DNA of 45,419 nt from Roseofilum halophilum BLCC-M91 (GTDB lineage Bacteria; Cyanobacteriota; Cyanobacteriia; Cyanobacteriales; Desertifilaceae). The notes under the pieces are model-generated. The model saw only the letters and a program-made list of their open reading frames with translations. It was not told the DNA's origin and did not search any database. The stretch is taken from contig NZ_JAQPOK010000141.1 of assembly GCF_030068445.1 (NCBI RefSeq), forward strand, positions 1-45,419, written 5' to 3'. This document shows positions 25,452 through 34,964 of the stretch, piece after piece (positions within the stretch are counted from its first letter, which is position 1; each line of letters starts with the position of its first letter). A program made the position numbers and the translations under genes.

Positions 25452-25847
25452 ATGACATTTGAAGAAATTTATCGTTTTTTTCAAGACCCACCGCCCATTC
25501 ACTTGAATACCGAGTTAGCCGTCTGTTATGTCTTATCCGTCTTACTCAATAAAGACTCCTATGGAACCGAACTCATCCGACTCCTGAAAAAGCAGTATCC
25601 CAAATATCGCCTATCCGATACAGTGCTTTACAGTGCCCTCAAATTCTTAGAAGAAGAAGAGATGATCACCGGATATTGGAAGAAACTCGCCCGACGGGGA
25701 CGGCCTCGCAGGATGTATCAGATCCAATATCGGGGACGCGCTCAAGCTCAAGAATTGGCGCTCTTGTGGCAAGAATATACCAGTGATGGCCCCCTTGAAA
25801 TGGCAGCTCCTGCTTTAAGTGTGCGTAAAAGTGTCTCTCAATCCTAG
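25452..25847 (+). CDS. PadR family transcriptional regulator (Pex-like)
   Basis: 131 residues from the ATG at 25452, preceded by AGAGAAA; an in-frame ATG at 25431 would add seven residues. The winged helix runs through AVCYVLSVLLNKDSYGTELIRLL and the DTVLYSALKFLEEEEMITGYW segment, with the basic wing RRGRPRRMYQI. This is PadR, closest by eye to the cyanobacterial Pex-type clock-related regulators, though I cannot separate that from other PadR paralogues. PadR proteins usually repress genes in response to small molecules or stress. Targets are unknown. Confidence 0.85.
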   Translation: MTFEEIYRFFQDPPPIHLNTELAVCYVLSVLLNKDSYGTELIRLLKKQYPKYRLSDTVLYSALKFLEEEEMITGYWKKLARRGRPRRMYQIQYRGRAQAQELALLWQEYTSDGPLEMAAPALSVRKSVSQS

Positions 25848-25916
25848 GCAACTTTATGCCCTTTAGAGAAGTTAGGTTAAGTTATTTCACATAACCGATA
25901 ACCATCAGCCATGGTT

Positions 25917-25944
25917 GTAGGGGCGATCGCCCGATCGCCCCTAC
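25917..25944. terminator. Inverted repeat between convergent PadR and accD genes
   Basis: GTAGGGGCGATCG pairs perfectly with CGATCGCCCCTAC around CC. It contains HIP1-like cores and lacks a strong U-tract on either strand, so it may be a dispersed repeat more than a true terminator. Confidence 0.5.
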
Positions 25945-25974
25945 CTCTATTATTGTCAGGGTTGAATTAAACTT

Positions 25975-26943
25975 TCAATTCTCAACAGCCAAATGATGGG
26001 TGTTGAGGGTTGGATCGGGGGGCAGGGGATAGCTGGGAGCATCTCCATTGTGCTGTACTTTATCCACCGGTTTAGGGGTCTCTTCTTCCCTTCCATGGAG
26101 ACGCACCAACTGGGCTAAAGTTTTCTTCAGTTGGGTACGGGGCACAATTAAATCCACAAAGCCATGTTGGAGCAAATATTCCGAGGTTTGGAAATCATCG
26201 GGGAGCTTTTCCCGTAGGGTTTGCTCAATTACCCGTCGCCCAGCAAAACCAATAGTCGCTTTCGGTTCAGCTAAAATCAGATCGCCGAGCATGGCAAAAC
26301 TAGCAATTACGCCGCCTGTGGTGGGATGGGTAAGAACGGGAATGTAGAGTAAACCCGCTTCTCGATGTCGTTCAAGCGCTCCTGAAATTTTGGCCATTTG
26401 CATTAAACTGAGCATTCCTTCCTGCATTCTTGCGCCTCCGGAGGCACAAATCACGATCGCCGGTATGCCCTCTAAAGTCGCTTTTTCCAGAAGTCGGGTA
26501 ATTTTCTCCCCAACCACCGATCCCATGCTACCGCCCATAAACCCAAAGTCCATCACAGCTAGGGCAACGGGCAGGCCATCCAATTGACCTAAACCCGTTT
26601 GTACCGCATCATTGAGATGGGTTTTCCCTTGATATTCTTTGAGGCGATCGCTATAGCGTTTGCGGTCTTTAAACTTCAACGGATCGTCTGGACGCAGATC
26701 CTCATCCAAAGGAGTCCAAGTCTTACCATCCATCAATTGGGCAATCCGTTCATTACTATCGACCCGAAAATGGTGTTCGCATTCCAAACACACCATTTGA
26801 TTGCCCTGTAAATCCTTCGTATAGGTCAAAACCCCACACATAGGGCATTTCGTCCATAAGCCATCAGCAATTTCCCGTTCTTGGCGTTCTGGGCTGATGG
26901 GAGAAGTTTTTTGTCTGTTGGCAAACCAATCAAATAAAGACAT
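25975..26943 (-). CDS. accD: Acetyl-CoA carboxylase carboxyltransferase subunit beta
   Basis: 322 residues, normal length. The N-terminal zinc ribbon has [13 protein letters not shown] (CxxC) and VCLECEHHF (CxxC). The carboxyltransferase core shows [21 protein letters not shown] and [16 protein letters not shown]. AccD with AccA transfers carboxyl from biotin to acetyl-CoA to make malonyl-CoA, the committed step in fatty acid synthesis. It closes a five-gene minus-strand cluster after ftn2, a small ORF, the prepilin peptidase and the DUF2007 gene, with gaps of 29, 12, 4 and 35 bases. Confidence 0.97.
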   Translation of the reverse strand: MSLFDWFANRQKTSPISPERQEREIADGLWTKCPMCGVLTYTKDLQGNQMVCLECEHHFRVDSNERIAQLMDGKTWTPLDEDLRPDDPLKFKDRKRYSDRLKEYQGKTHLNDAVQTGLGQLDGLPVALAVMDFGFMGGSMGSVVGEKITRLLEKATLEGIPAIVICASGGARMQEGMLSLMQMAKISGALERHREAGLLYIPVLTHPTTGGVIASFAMLGDLILAEPKATIGFAGRRVIEQTLREKLPDDFQTSEYLLQHGFVDLIVPRTQLKKTLAQLVRLHGREEETPKPVDKVQHNGDAPSYPLPPDPTLNTHHLAVEN

Positions 26944-26978
26944 GAAAAATAAAGAGATTCTCTAAATGGAACGTTAAA

Positions 26979-27194
26979 TTATTCGTCCGAGGTCTCCTCT
27001 ATTTCGCTCAGAAGCAACAAAGCACTCCAACGATGTTCGAGGGAAACTTGCACGGCAGTTGGAGACCCCATACCTAAATAAGAGACTACCCCACAATCAA
27101 CCAGGCGAGTGGGGATTTCCTGGGCACTGAGCAACTGTTCCATCAGTTCTGCCTCCCAGCGAGTTGAGGTCGTGCGAATTGTAATCCAAGACAC
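26979..27194 (-). CDS. Small DUF2007-like protein
   Basis: 71 residues. WITIRTTSTRWEAELMEQLL, then LLSAQEIPTRLVD, resembles the DUF2007 (signal-transducing PII-like) fold, which is defined by an IP-x-R/V core. It starts four bases after the prepilin peptidase stop, so it is co-transcribed. Function unknown; the family assignment is by eye. Confidence 0.65.
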   Translation of the reverse strand: MSWITIRTTSTRWEAELMEQLLSAQEIPTRLVDCGVVSYLGMGSPTAVQVSLEHRWSALLLLSEIEETSDE

Positions 27195-27198
27195 TCGA

Positions 27199-28002
27199 TT
27201 ATCCTATCAGGTTCGGCGGGAAAAATAACTGTATATAAGTGGATATCATCCGATCGCCCCAGAAGATAGTCAGGGCCCCGCCCAGGGCAAGAAACGGGCC
27301 AAAGGGCATTTTTTGGCGGCGTTTAAGTTGGCCAGAGGCGATCGCCCCTAACCCCACTACAGCCCCAATCAAACAGGCGAGAAACCCTGATAATAACAGC
27401 AATTTCCACCCCAACCAAGCCCCGATCGCCGCCGCCAGTTTCGCATCTCCCTCTCCCATGGCCGCTTGACCGAGCAGAAACGACCCCAAAATAATAATCA
27501 TTTCAAATAACCACAAGCCTAGGATCGCTCCAAACATGCCATCGAGCAACGGATCGGCCGCTCCTCCACCCCTAACCAGTTGATAGAGCAAACCGGCCAC
27601 CAAGCCAAACTGAGTGAGGCTATTGGGTAAAGTGAACGTATCCCAATCAATCATGGCTAACACCAACAGCCAACTCAAGCAGAACCAATAGCCCACCGTT
27701 TCCCAAGAGAGGCCAAACTGGAGATACACCCCTAGAAACAGTAAACCTGTAATGGCTTCAACGGTGGGATAGCGCCAAGAAATCGGGCTGTGGCAATAGC
27801 GACATTTTCCACCCAAAGCCAACCAACCGAACACCGGGATATTATCGGCTGCACTCAACCGATGGGAACAGAGGGGACAATGGGACGGAGGAAATAGAAT
27901 CGATAAACCAGCCGGAATGCGATAGATCGCCACATTCAGGAAACTGCCGATCGCCAATCCTAACACCAAGGCGATCGTCATACTCGGAATTTCAATCCAC
28001 AC
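27199..28002 (-). CDS. pilD: Prepilin peptidase (A24 family)
   Basis: 267 residues with about eight membrane helices. The N-terminal cytoplasmic loop has two cysteine pairs (CPLC and CRYC), as in bifunctional PilD enzymes. The catalytic aspartates are in AMIDWDTFTLPN and in the GEGDAKL (GxGD) motif. It cleaves and N-methylates type IV pilins at the inner membrane, needed for motility, phototaxis and DNA uptake. The gene is clustered with ftn2 and accD and not with other pilus genes. Confidence 0.95.
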   Translation of the reverse strand: MWIEIPSMTIALVLGLAIGSFLNVAIYRIPAGLSILFPPSHCPLCSHRLSAADNIPVFGWLALGGKCRYCHSPISWRYPTVEAITGLLFLGVYLQFGLSWETVGYWFCLSWLLVLAMIDWDTFTLPNSLTQFGLVAGLLYQLVRGGGAADPLLDGMFGAILGLWLFEMIIILGSFLLGQAAMGEGDAKLAAAIGAWLGWKLLLLSGFLACLIGAVVGLGAIASGQLKRRQKMPFGPFLALGGALTIFWGDRMISTYIQLFFPPNLIG

Positions 28003-28014
28003 CCCGCACCTCCC

Positions 28015-28308
28015 TTAATACAGTTGGGTTTCCAAATGGTTAAAAGGGATAAACACCTCTGTCGGCAGGAGAGCCAACCCTTCCTGAAACACCAAAACCG
28101 CCCGATAGCTCAACTGATTCACCACCACCCCTAACGGTTGCTGAAACTGGTCTGCATGTTTCTCGGCTGCCTCATCAGCCACCGTGCGATAGACCCCATA
28201 GGTATCACGAGCAACCCTGACTAAGGCTGGATCGAAGACATCCATACCCTTCGGGACATAAATGGGATAATTCGGATAACTTGGGGATTCTAAAGGGACT
28301 TGTACCAC
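28015..28308 (-). CDS. Conserved hypothetical protein
   Basis: 97 residues, soluble, family not recognised. Pro/Tyr-rich start (PSYPNYPIYVPKGMDVF), a helical middle and a C-terminus ending in EVFIPFNHLETQLY. Lies 29 bases after the ftn2 stop and 12 bases before the prepilin peptidase start, hence part of the cluster. No predicted membrane segments. Confidence 0.65.
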   Translation of the reverse strand: MVQVPLESPSYPNYPIYVPKGMDVFDPALVRVARDTYGVYRTVADEAAEKHADQFQQPLGVVVNQLSYRAVLVFQEGLALLPTEVFIPFNHLETQLY

Positions 28309-28337
28309 AGAGCAACTTTCCTAGCATTATGGGCTAT

Positions 28338-30482
28338 CTACACCGACCAATCCTCAATTCGCCATTGGCCCTCCTGACGAATCAACTGATACTGAACTCG
28401 AATGTCATCACTATAGGAGAGCAACCCATCCACTGCACCATTACGATAAAACTCTACCGATTCATTCACCGTCGCATCAACCATTGCCCGATCTTCGTCA
28501 TCCGGATTCACCGTGACTTCATTAATCGTCACTTGATGCTCATACTCACCATAGAAATTATCTTGCTGATCTTGCGTTGCCCGTTGTCTTTGTCTACTCA
28601 AAGCCGGATCGACCAAAATCGAGGACAACTGATCCACCTCATGATTAGATCCAAAGGCCTTAGCCTTCGTACTTAACCAAGTTTCAATCACGATTTTTGC
28701 CTTCTCTTGAGTCAACGGCCCCGTATCTGCCGTTGCTTCAGGAGGCCCTTCCGGAATCTCTAGGGGCGGTTGATTGAGCATCAATTGTAACTGCTCCCCT
28801 TCCAAAGCGGGAGTATTTCTAAACAACGAACCCATCAGTCCCAACACTTGGCCCATCAGCCAAATCAGAATCCCTAATCCCAGTAAGCCACCTGCTCCTA
28901 ATAAGACTAATCGTCCCCAATGGATAGAAGAACGTCCCGTTTTCCCACTCCCTCGCCGACTTTGAACCCGTCCCCGACCCCCAGAACCTTGACGCTGACT
29001 GACTCTTTGGCTTCTCGATGGGCTATTTGGGGGGCGATCGCCCACTCCCGCAGGCTCAGAGCGGCTTAAGGTTGCCGTTGTCGTCGTCGAACGCTCTAAC
29101 GAACTCCCAGCCTTTTCCCGGAGTGAGCTTGAGGGCACAGCTTGAGCGTCTTCCGCTTTCTCGATAGAAATCCCTCCCTCACCCTCGCGCTTCGGAGTCG
29201 CTTCCGGTTTAGATTGCACCACACTCCATTGATTCTTCTGACTACTCTCTAAAGGCAGGGCTTCTAAATACGCTTGTACCCGATCGTCAGCAAAATACTC
29301 TTTCAGGGTTTGCTGACAATCGGTCAAATCACGAAAATGGGGAAACACCTCTTCGTGTAACCAACGCTCGCTATACAAACACAAGCCCGGTAATAAATCG
29401 GGAGCGCCTTGGGAATTTTCCCGAATAAACGCTAATTGTTCGTATTCCCGACTCAATTCTAGGGACTGACTCGCTTGTTCCGTTTGTCCCAAGAGCAAAC
29501 AGCACACCGCCTGTTCTAAATGCACATCCTGCCGAGATCCCAACCGCATCAGCATTCGTTTAGCTCGGTTGATCAGAGCAGGTTGTTTATAAGCAAATCC
29601 CCGCACCAATAGGGCATAAACCGCCAAATAGGTCGCCACAGCCGATGGGCGTTGGGCTTCCGTTTCAAATAGGGTTTGTTGCTCTAAGGAAGTCAGATAA
29701 CTGCGTAATTGTTCAATAAAGCGCAGAAAATCATCAATATTCAGCCCTGACTGATCGTCTCCCGTCCCATCGAGTCCCCCCCGTTCTTGCAGCATATCCC
29801 GCAGCATCTGAATGCCATGGCGATGGGCGAGGGCATCGTCATTTTTTTGGGATAATAATTCTAGAATGCGATAGGGACGCAATTTATATAAATCAGCTTG
29901 CACTTCTCCCCGCAGGCTAGGAAATACCCCTTCTTTCAACAGCAGTTTTTCGCCCTTTTCTAAGGATAATGCCGCTTGTTCATAGGTTCCCTGTTGCCAT
30001 TCTTCTCGTCCCAACTCTAGACCCGCCAGGGCTAAGGTTAAGACTACATCAGCACGGGATAATTCAGGAATGGTATGGGTTGGTTCTCCTTCTTCATCCT
30101 GGGACGAGAGGGAGTCAAGATACTCTTGCCCCAGATTTAAGACCAGTTCATATTCACCTAACTCTAGAAGAATCAACAGTGCCCCTAGGGTTTGATGGTC
30201 TTCCACCTCCAGTGACGGTAGGGTTTCCTGAATCTGGGTTTCTTCTTTTCCTTGGCCGGGAAGATCGTGAAACGTCTTTTGGTCGTAAGCGGTTTTGGCT
30301 TCCGGATTAGATAAAATGTTGTAGGCCTGATCGAGCAGGGATTTTCGAGAGGCGATCGCCGTTTCCGAATATTCCCGCCGAGGCAGTTGCATCATGCGAT
30401 CGCGATGGGCCTGCTGCAACTGTTCGGCAGTTGCCTGTAGTGGTACGCCTAAAATTCGGTAATAATCGAGCGGAATACGCAC
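28338..30482 (-). CDS. ftn2: Ftn2/ZipN (ARC6-type) cell division protein
   Basis: 714 residues. The N-terminal J-like domain (about 5-70) begins LDYYRILGVPLQATAEQL but lacks the HPD motif, which is expected for Ftn2/ARC6. A long TPR-like helical region follows (to about 410), then a basic Ser/Arg-rich linker (about 440-515), one membrane helix (about 520-545) and the C-terminal IMS domain (about 590-714). Ftn2 anchors the FtsZ ring to the inner membrane and recruits other division proteins; the cytoplasmic N-terminus binds FtsZ and the IMS domain lies in the periplasm. It heads the ftn2-accD cluster. The promoter is likely in the 30483-30703 gap shared with divergent pdhA. Confidence 0.9.
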   Translation of the reverse strand: MRIPLDYYRILGVPLQATAEQLQQAHRDRMMQLPRREYSETAIASRKSLLDQAYNILSNPEAKTAYDQKTFHDLPGQGKEETQIQETLPSLEVEDHQTLGALLILLELGEYELVLNLGQEYLDSLSSQDEEGEPTHTIPELSRADVVLTLALAGLELGREEWQQGTYEQAALSLEKGEKLLLKEGVFPSLRGEVQADLYKLRPYRILELLSQKNDDALAHRHGIQMLRDMLQERGGLDGTGDDQSGLNIDDFLRFIEQLRSYLTSLEQQTLFETEAQRPSAVATYLAVYALLVRGFAYKQPALINRAKRMLMRLGSRQDVHLEQAVCCLLLGQTEQASQSLELSREYEQLAFIRENSQGAPDLLPGLCLYSERWLHEEVFPHFRDLTDCQQTLKEYFADDRVQAYLEALPLESSQKNQWSVVQSKPEATPKREGEGGISIEKAEDAQAVPSSSLREKAGSSLERSTTTTATLSRSEPAGVGDRPPNSPSRSQRVSQRQGSGGRGRVQSRRGSGKTGRSSIHWGRLVLLGAGGLLGLGILIWLMGQVLGLMGSLFRNTPALEGEQLQLMLNQPPLEIPEGPPEATADTGPLTQEKAKIVIETWLSTKAKAFGSNHEVDQLSSILVDPALSRQRQRATQDQQDNFYGEYEHQVTINEVTVNPDDEDRAMVDATVNESVEFYRNGAVDGLLSYSDDIRVQYQLIRQEGQWRIEDWSV

Positions 30483-30610
30483 AGTCTACTCCCTCAGCAG
30501 CAATGCTTACAGTTTAGGGCCGGGAAAATTTGCCCCCTGTTAACCCTTAGAATTATACTTCGCGCAACGATTCTTGTCTTGTCCTCCTTTAGATTTTTTC
30601 ATCAAGTTCT

Positions 30611-30640
30611 CCCATCCCCCTATCCCCCTATCTCCCCATT
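30611..30640. repeat. CCCCCTAT tandem repeats in the ftn2-pdhA gap
   Basis: CCCATCCCCCTATCCCCCTA and the following TCTCCCC are a short copy of the tract seen at 17204-17241, 90 bases or less upstream of pdhA. Confidence 0.75.
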
Positions 30641-30703
30641 GACGTATACTGAGTCTTTGCACAACAATAACATCAGCTTGTAGTGGTAGTAAGGGACGCA
30701 TTC

Positions 30704-31735
30704 ATGGCTCAAGAGAGGATCGTACCAGAATTTGATTCGTCTTCAGTACAACTGGGTCAAGAAGAAGGACTCAGATTGTATGAAGATATGGTATTAGGGC
30801 GGGTATTTGAAGATAAATGTGCAGAAATGTACTACCGGGGCAAAATGTTCGGTTTTGTCCATCTGTATAACGGTCAGGAAGCGGTGGCTTCTGGCGTAAT
30901 TAAGTCCATGCGTCCAGATGAAGATTTTGTCTGTAGTACCTACCGAGATCATGTTCATGCTCTGAGTGCTGGAGTTCCTGCACGGGAGGTGATGGCTGAG
31001 TTGTTTGGGAAAGCCACGGGATGCTCTAAAGGTCGCGGTGGCTCCATGCATATGTTTTCGGCTGAACATAAACTCTTAGGAGGTTATGCATTTGTGGCTG
31101 AAGGCATTCCTGTGGCAACGGGGGCAGCGTTTCAGAGTAAGTATCGCCGGGAAACCATGGGGGATGAAAGTGCCGATCAGGTAACGGCTTGCTTTTTTGG
31201 CGATGGGGCTTGTAATAATGGCCAGTTTTTTGAATGCTTAAATATGGCGGCCTTGTGGAAGTTGCCGATTCTGTATGTGGTGGAAAATAATAAGTGGGCA
31301 ATTGGCATGGCCCATGACCGAGCTACTTCAGTTCCCGAAATCTACAAGAAGGCTCATGCCTTTGGAATGCATGGGGTTGAGGTGGATGGAATGGATGTGT
31401 TGGCGATGCGGGAAGTGGCCAAAGAGGCGATCGCCCGTGCTAGAGCTGGAGAAGGCCCGACTGTGATTGAAGCTTTAACCTATCGGTTTCGAGGCCATTC
31501 CTTAGCCGATCCCGATGAACTACGCTCTAAAGATGAGAAAGAGTTTTGGTTCCCCAGAGATCCGATCAAACGGTTTGCCAGTTATTTAACCGATAAGGGT
31601 TTAGCCACTGAGGAAGAGTTAAAAGGTATCGATCGCCAAATTCAAGAAGTTGTGGATGATGCGGTGACATTCGCCCTCGACAGTCCCGAACCCGATCCGA
31701 GTGAACTCTACAAATATGTGTTTGTCGAGGATTAA
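30704..31735 (+). CDS. pdhA: Pyruvate dehydrogenase E1 component subunit alpha
   Basis: 343 residues from the ATG at 30704, preceded by AAGGGA seven bases before; the frame extends to a GTG at 30683 but this site lacks a ribosome site. The thiamine diphosphate motif GDG(A)[13 protein letters not shown] is near residue 165; [30 protein letters not shown] and [10 protein letters not shown] are family hallmarks. With PdhB it forms the E1 heterotetramer that decarboxylates pyruvate. No pdhB adjoins, as is usual in cyanobacteria. A terminator follows at 31775. Confidence 0.96.
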   Translation: MAQERIVPEFDSSSVQLGQEEGLRLYEDMVLGRVFEDKCAEMYYRGKMFGFVHLYNGQEAVASGVIKSMRPDEDFVCSTYRDHVHALSAGVPAREVMAELFGKATGCSKGRGGSMHMFSAEHKLLGGYAFVAEGIPVATGAAFQSKYRRETMGDESADQVTACFFGDGACNNGQFFECLNMAALWKLPILYVVENNKWAIGMAHDRATSVPEIYKKAHAFGMHGVEVDGMDVLAMREVAKEAIARARAGEGPTVIEALTYRFRGHSLADPDELRSKDEKEFWFPRDPIKRFASYLTDKGLATEEELKGIDRQIQEVVDDAVTFALDSPEPDPSELYKYVFVED

Positions 31736-31774
31736 TACCATTGGTCTGGATCGGAAAAGTTAGCTCTAGAGTTT

Positions 31775-31797
31775 CCGCCCTTCCAGGGCGGCTTTTT
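31775..31797 (+). terminator. Rho-independent terminator of pdhA
   Basis: CCGCCCT-TCC-AGGGCGG followed by CTTTTT, 40 bases after the pdhA stop. Confidence 0.9.
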
Positions 31798-31875
31798 CCC
31801 TATTACCCATTACCTATTACCCTTCTGCCGTGCGTTTCGGACTTTCGTCCGAAAGATGTCCGCGAAGCGGAAAGC
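31798..31875. repeat. Dispersed TATTACCCATTACC repeats and two small hairpins
   Basis: Three TATTACCC-type heptamers and a CCCTTCTGCC unit are followed by TTTCGGAC/GTCCGAAA (31835-31854) and TCCGC/GCGGA (31859-31871). The hairpins are on the 3' side of the ndhF gene and could terminate its transcript. Confidence 0.7.
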
Positions 31876-31883
31876 CCTATATC

Positions 31884-33728
31884 TTAGGGGTGAACATAGA
31901 CAAACCAGCCCACTAGGGTCACGAGAACGCTAACCCCTAACAAAATCGTGAGAACATAAAGTTGGGATTGGCCGGCGGAACTATACTTTAACCCTTCTCC
32001 ACTAAACAGGGTCACCACCCCCACCAGATTGACAATACCATCGACGATATAGCGGTCAAACCAAGAGGTGAGTCGAGCGGATTGTTCTACGGCAAAGACA
32101 ACGGTCATCCGATAGAGGCGATCGATGTAAAAATCATAGGCTAACAGATCCTGGATAAACTTAACCGGTTTGAGAATTGACCGGGCTAAACTTCTCTGTA
32201 GGGGAATCTTTGCACCAATCACACAGCCTACTATCCCTGAAAGGATAACTAGAAATACAGTAGTTTTATGTACATAATTCCAATTAGGAATCAGGGACAA
32301 TTGATGTAATAACCAGGGACAGACCAAGGCGATCATCATTAAACTCACCATAGGTACAGCCATGGGCCAGGCCACTTCAGGAGCGCGGCGGGTTTTCGGT
32401 TGAGTCTCTCCGGCAAACACCAGACGATAGACCCGTGTTAAATTTACAGCGCTCAGACCATTCACCAAGAGCAGAACCACCAGTAACCCAGGTTCGGTGT
32501 ACCAAAAATCATCTGCACCTAAGCGCAAGGCCCAAAAGCCTCCTAGGGGAAAAAGGCCCACTAAACCCGCACTGCCCACCAGAAATGAAGTGGTCGTAAC
32601 GGGCATTTTCGACTGGAGTCCCCCCAGCTCGGTTAAATCTTGACTATTGGTGGTGAGGATAATCGAACCCACACTCATAAACAATAAAGCTTTGGCGATC
32701 GCATGGGCAAACAGCAACATCAGAGCAAATCCCGTCCACTGAGTCCCCACCGCCATAAACACCAAGCCTAAATAGGCGCTGGTACTGTGGGATAAAGCCC
32801 GTTTAATATCCACCTGGGCTAAAGCCACCAAAGACGCTCCGATCGCCGTTACCATCCCAATCGCCACTAAAGTCGCCGAAGCCACCGGAGACAGAGCCAA
32901 AATCGGTTGCAGCTTAATCAACACATAAGCGCCACAAGCCACCACCACCGAATTTCTCAAAATCGAGGCAGGGTTAGGCCCCTCCATGGCTTCATCGAGC
33001 CACAAATGCAGGGGAAATTGGGCGCATTTGCCCGTTGGCCCCGCAATCAGGGCTAATCCTAGGGCAGTGGCAAACCAGGGGGATAACTGGGCCGTTTCTG
33101 CCCAGATATAGAGGCGATCGAAATCCAGGGTTCCTGCCGTCGTTCCCAAAGCAACTAACCCCATCAGCAACAAAATATCGCCCACCCGCTTAGTTAAGAA
33201 CGCATCTCTAGCAGCCGTAACCACCAAAGGCTGCGCATACCAAAACCCCACCAACAGATAAGTCGATAGGGTAAGCATTTCCAGCAAACCATAGGTGAGC
33301 AACAGGGAATCACTCACAGCAATACCACTCATGGCGGCTTCAAAAAAGCCCATTAAGGCAAAAAATCGCGCCAAGGCCCAATCCTTTTCCAGATATCCCA
33401 GAGCATAGAGTTGGGCTAACAAGCTTAATCCCGTAATCAGGGACATTGCCCCTAAACTGACAGCAGAAATGGTCAAGGTGAGGGAAAAATCAATCTCCAT
33501 CACCTTGAGCCAGTGAAAAACAATTAAATAGGGTTCTGTGTCCCAAACGAGATTAAAGACAATTAATCCATGGCCTAGGGCCAAAACCGTCATCAGAAGG
33601 TTAAAGTAGGCGGCTGGCCTGGGCCCGGTACGACGCACGATCCGAGTTGACCAAGGCAGAGTAAGGATGGCTCCGACTAAACCATAGAATGGAATACACC
33701 AACTGGTTTCTAGGAAATATTCAGACAT
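31884..33728 (-). CDS. ndhF: NDH-1 subunit NdhF of the CO2-uptake type (F3/F4)
   Basis: 614 residues, about 15 membrane helices. Proton-pump motifs include GPTGKCAQFPLHLWLDEAME and LLFAHAIAKALLFMSVGSII. The sequence is shorter and more divergent than respiratory NdhF1, and ends with a lateral-helix-like C-terminus, in line with NdhF3/NdhF4 of the CO2-hydrating complexes NDH-1MS and MS'. I cannot decide F3 from F4 by eye. Usually ndhD and cupA/B follow, but pdhA is next and convergent, so the gene is solitary here. It diverges from the ccm operon, which suggests shared low-CO2 control. Confidence 0.85.
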   Translation of the reverse strand: MSEYFLETSWCIPFYGLVGAILTLPWSTRIVRRTGPRPAAYFNLLMTVLALGHGLIVFNLVWDTEPYLIVFHWLKVMEIDFSLTLTISAVSLGAMSLITGLSLLAQLYALGYLEKDWALARFFALMGFFEAAMSGIAVSDSLLLTYGLLEMLTLSTYLLVGFWYAQPLVVTAARDAFLTKRVGDILLLMGLVALGTTAGTLDFDRLYIWAETAQLSPWFATALGLALIAGPTGKCAQFPLHLWLDEAMEGPNPASILRNSVVVACGAYVLIKLQPILALSPVASATLVAIGMVTAIGASLVALAQVDIKRALSHSTSAYLGLVFMAVGTQWTGFALMLLFAHAIAKALLFMSVGSIILTTNSQDLTELGGLQSKMPVTTTSFLVGSAGLVGLFPLGGFWALRLGADDFWYTEPGLLVVLLLVNGLSAVNLTRVYRLVFAGETQPKTRRAPEVAWPMAVPMVSLMMIALVCPWLLHQLSLIPNWNYVHKTTVFLVILSGIVGCVIGAKIPLQRSLARSILKPVKFIQDLLAYDFYIDRLYRMTVVFAVEQSARLTSWFDRYIVDGIVNLVGVVTLFSGEGLKYSSAGQSQLYVLTILLGVSVLVTLVGWFVYVHP

Positions 33729-34185
33729 AAATGAGTTAATGGGCTAATCTGCTGTATTTTAAGAATTCAGTTAAAGTTTTAAGCTTAGTTTCTGGACAGT
33801 TTGAGACCCTCGATCTTCCCCTTGCTTAACGGCTCGGTGACGATCCCAATCCTTAGCCTACCCTAAAATGGAGTCTATCTCCTGAACAGAGCCGATGGCG
33901 ATCGCCTCTCTTCCCTTCCCCGTTCCCTTAAGTATATTTACATATCTTATCTACATCATGAGTCGATGCGCCATTATATCTGAACTTTGTTAATAAAAAA
34001 TTAATTTCTGTTAAGACATCACAAAAATTAATTAATCAAATCAAGGGTTATTATGATTAATTCTATTGCCAGGAGAGTCATGCTTCCCATATCCTTAATA
34101 GAGAAGCAAAAAAAACTATTTTGCAAACTAGGAAATTTGGGTGTCCTAGTGCTATCTTTCGCTTTTTCAGATCAGGAGATTAACA
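33729..34185. promoter_or_regulatory. AT-rich divergent promoter region ndhF / ccmK2
   Basis: 457 bp between the two starts, with no likely gene. AT-rich stretches such as ATTAATTAAT (34026-34038 area) could bind LysR-type regulators (NdhR or CmpR control CO2-uptake genes in relatives). An inverted repeat ACTAGGA (34127-34133) / TCCTAGT (34144-34150) lies in the ccmK2 leader, and AGGAG at 34174-34178 is the ribosome site of ccmK2. A short overlapping ORF from 34053 is not convincing. Confidence 0.5.
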
Positions 34186-34497
34186 ATGCCCATAGCCGTT
34201 GGAATGGTAGAAACCCTAGGCTTTCCTGCCGTCGTCGAAGCTGCTGACGCGATGGTAAAAGCTGCCCGTGTAACTCTGGTGGGGTATGAAAAAATTGGTA
34301 GTGGTCGGGTAACCGTCATTATTCGAGGAGATGTATCCGAAGTCCAAGCTTCAGTTGCTGCCGGGATTGAATCCGCCAAGCGGGTTGATGGTGGTGAAGT
34401 GCTATCGACTCACATCATTGCCAGACCCCACGAGAACCTAGAGTACGTTCTGCCCATTCGTTACACCGAAGCAGTGGATCAGTTCCGAAACTACTAG
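34186..34497 (+). CDS. ccmK2: Carboxysome shell protein CcmK2
   Basis: 103 residues, the usual CcmK2 length. A single BMC (PF00936) domain with [30 protein letters not shown] around the hexamer pore and [19 protein letters not shown]. It forms the hexagonal facets of the beta-carboxysome with the second copy downstream. The short C-terminus VDQFRNY separates it from the longer CcmK1. AGGAG seven bases upstream. First gene of the ccm operon; 101 bp precede ccmK1. Confidence 0.96.
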   Translation: MPIAVGMVETLGFPAVVEAADAMVKAARVTLVGYEKIGSGRVTVIIRGDVSEVQASVAAGIESAKRVDGGEVLSTHIIARPHENLEYVLPIRYTEAVDQFRNY

Positions 34498-34598
34498 CAC
34501 CCTTGAAATCCAGCATTGGGGGAGGTTGAGTCGATAACCATCGCTCAACTTCATCCTCAAACCGATCCACCTTCCTTGAACACTTTAGGAGTCTTTAA
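34498..34598. promoter_or_regulatory. ccmK2-ccmK1 intercistronic hairpin
   Basis: GTTGAG pairs with CTCAAC around a 13-base loop, with GAGG and CCTC-type bases extending the stem. No U-tract follows, so it is likely a processing or stabilising element that could set different amounts of the two shell proteins. Confidence 0.45.
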
Positions 34599-34940
34599 AT
34601 GTCAATTGCAGTTGGAATGGTAGAAACCCTGGGGTTTCCTGCCGTTGTAGAAGCAGCCGACGCAATGGTAAAAGCCGCTCGCGTCACCCTCGTCGGGTAT
34701 GAAAAAATTGGTAGTGGTCGAGTCACGGTCATTGTCAGAGGTGACGTATCTGAAGTCCAAGCTTCCGTTGCTGCCGGAGTCGATAACATCAAGCGAGTCA
34801 ATGGGGGTAGAGTCCTATCCACCCATATTATTGCTCGTCCCCACGAAAACCTGGAGTACGTTCTGCCCATTCGTTACACCGAAGATGTGCAGCAATTTGC
34901 CGAAAGTACCAATGCCATTCGGTCGTCTAATCGTCCGTAA
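34599..34940 (+). CDS. ccmK1: Carboxysome shell protein CcmK1
   Basis: 113 residues, nearly identical to CcmK2 over the BMC core and with a longer C-terminus ([16 protein letters not shown]), as in CcmK1. TTTAGGAG provides the ribosome site. The strong DNA similarity of the two genes indicates tandem duplication, and probable gene conversion across the first 200 bases. CcmK1 and CcmK2 hexamers together tile the facets. Confidence 0.95.
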   Translation: MSIAVGMVETLGFPAVVEAADAMVKAARVTLVGYEKIGSGRVTVIVRGDVSEVQASVAAGVDNIKRVNGGRVLSTHIIARPHENLEYVLPIRYTEDVQQFAESTNAIRSSNRP

Positions 34941-34964
34941 TGGTGGGATAGAACGATTACATTC

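Noticed and set aside
34053-34247. ORF upstream of and overlapping ccmK2
   Set aside because: It has an acceptable ATG, but overlaps the ccmK2 start by 62 bases in another frame and matches no family; it may at most be a leader ORF.
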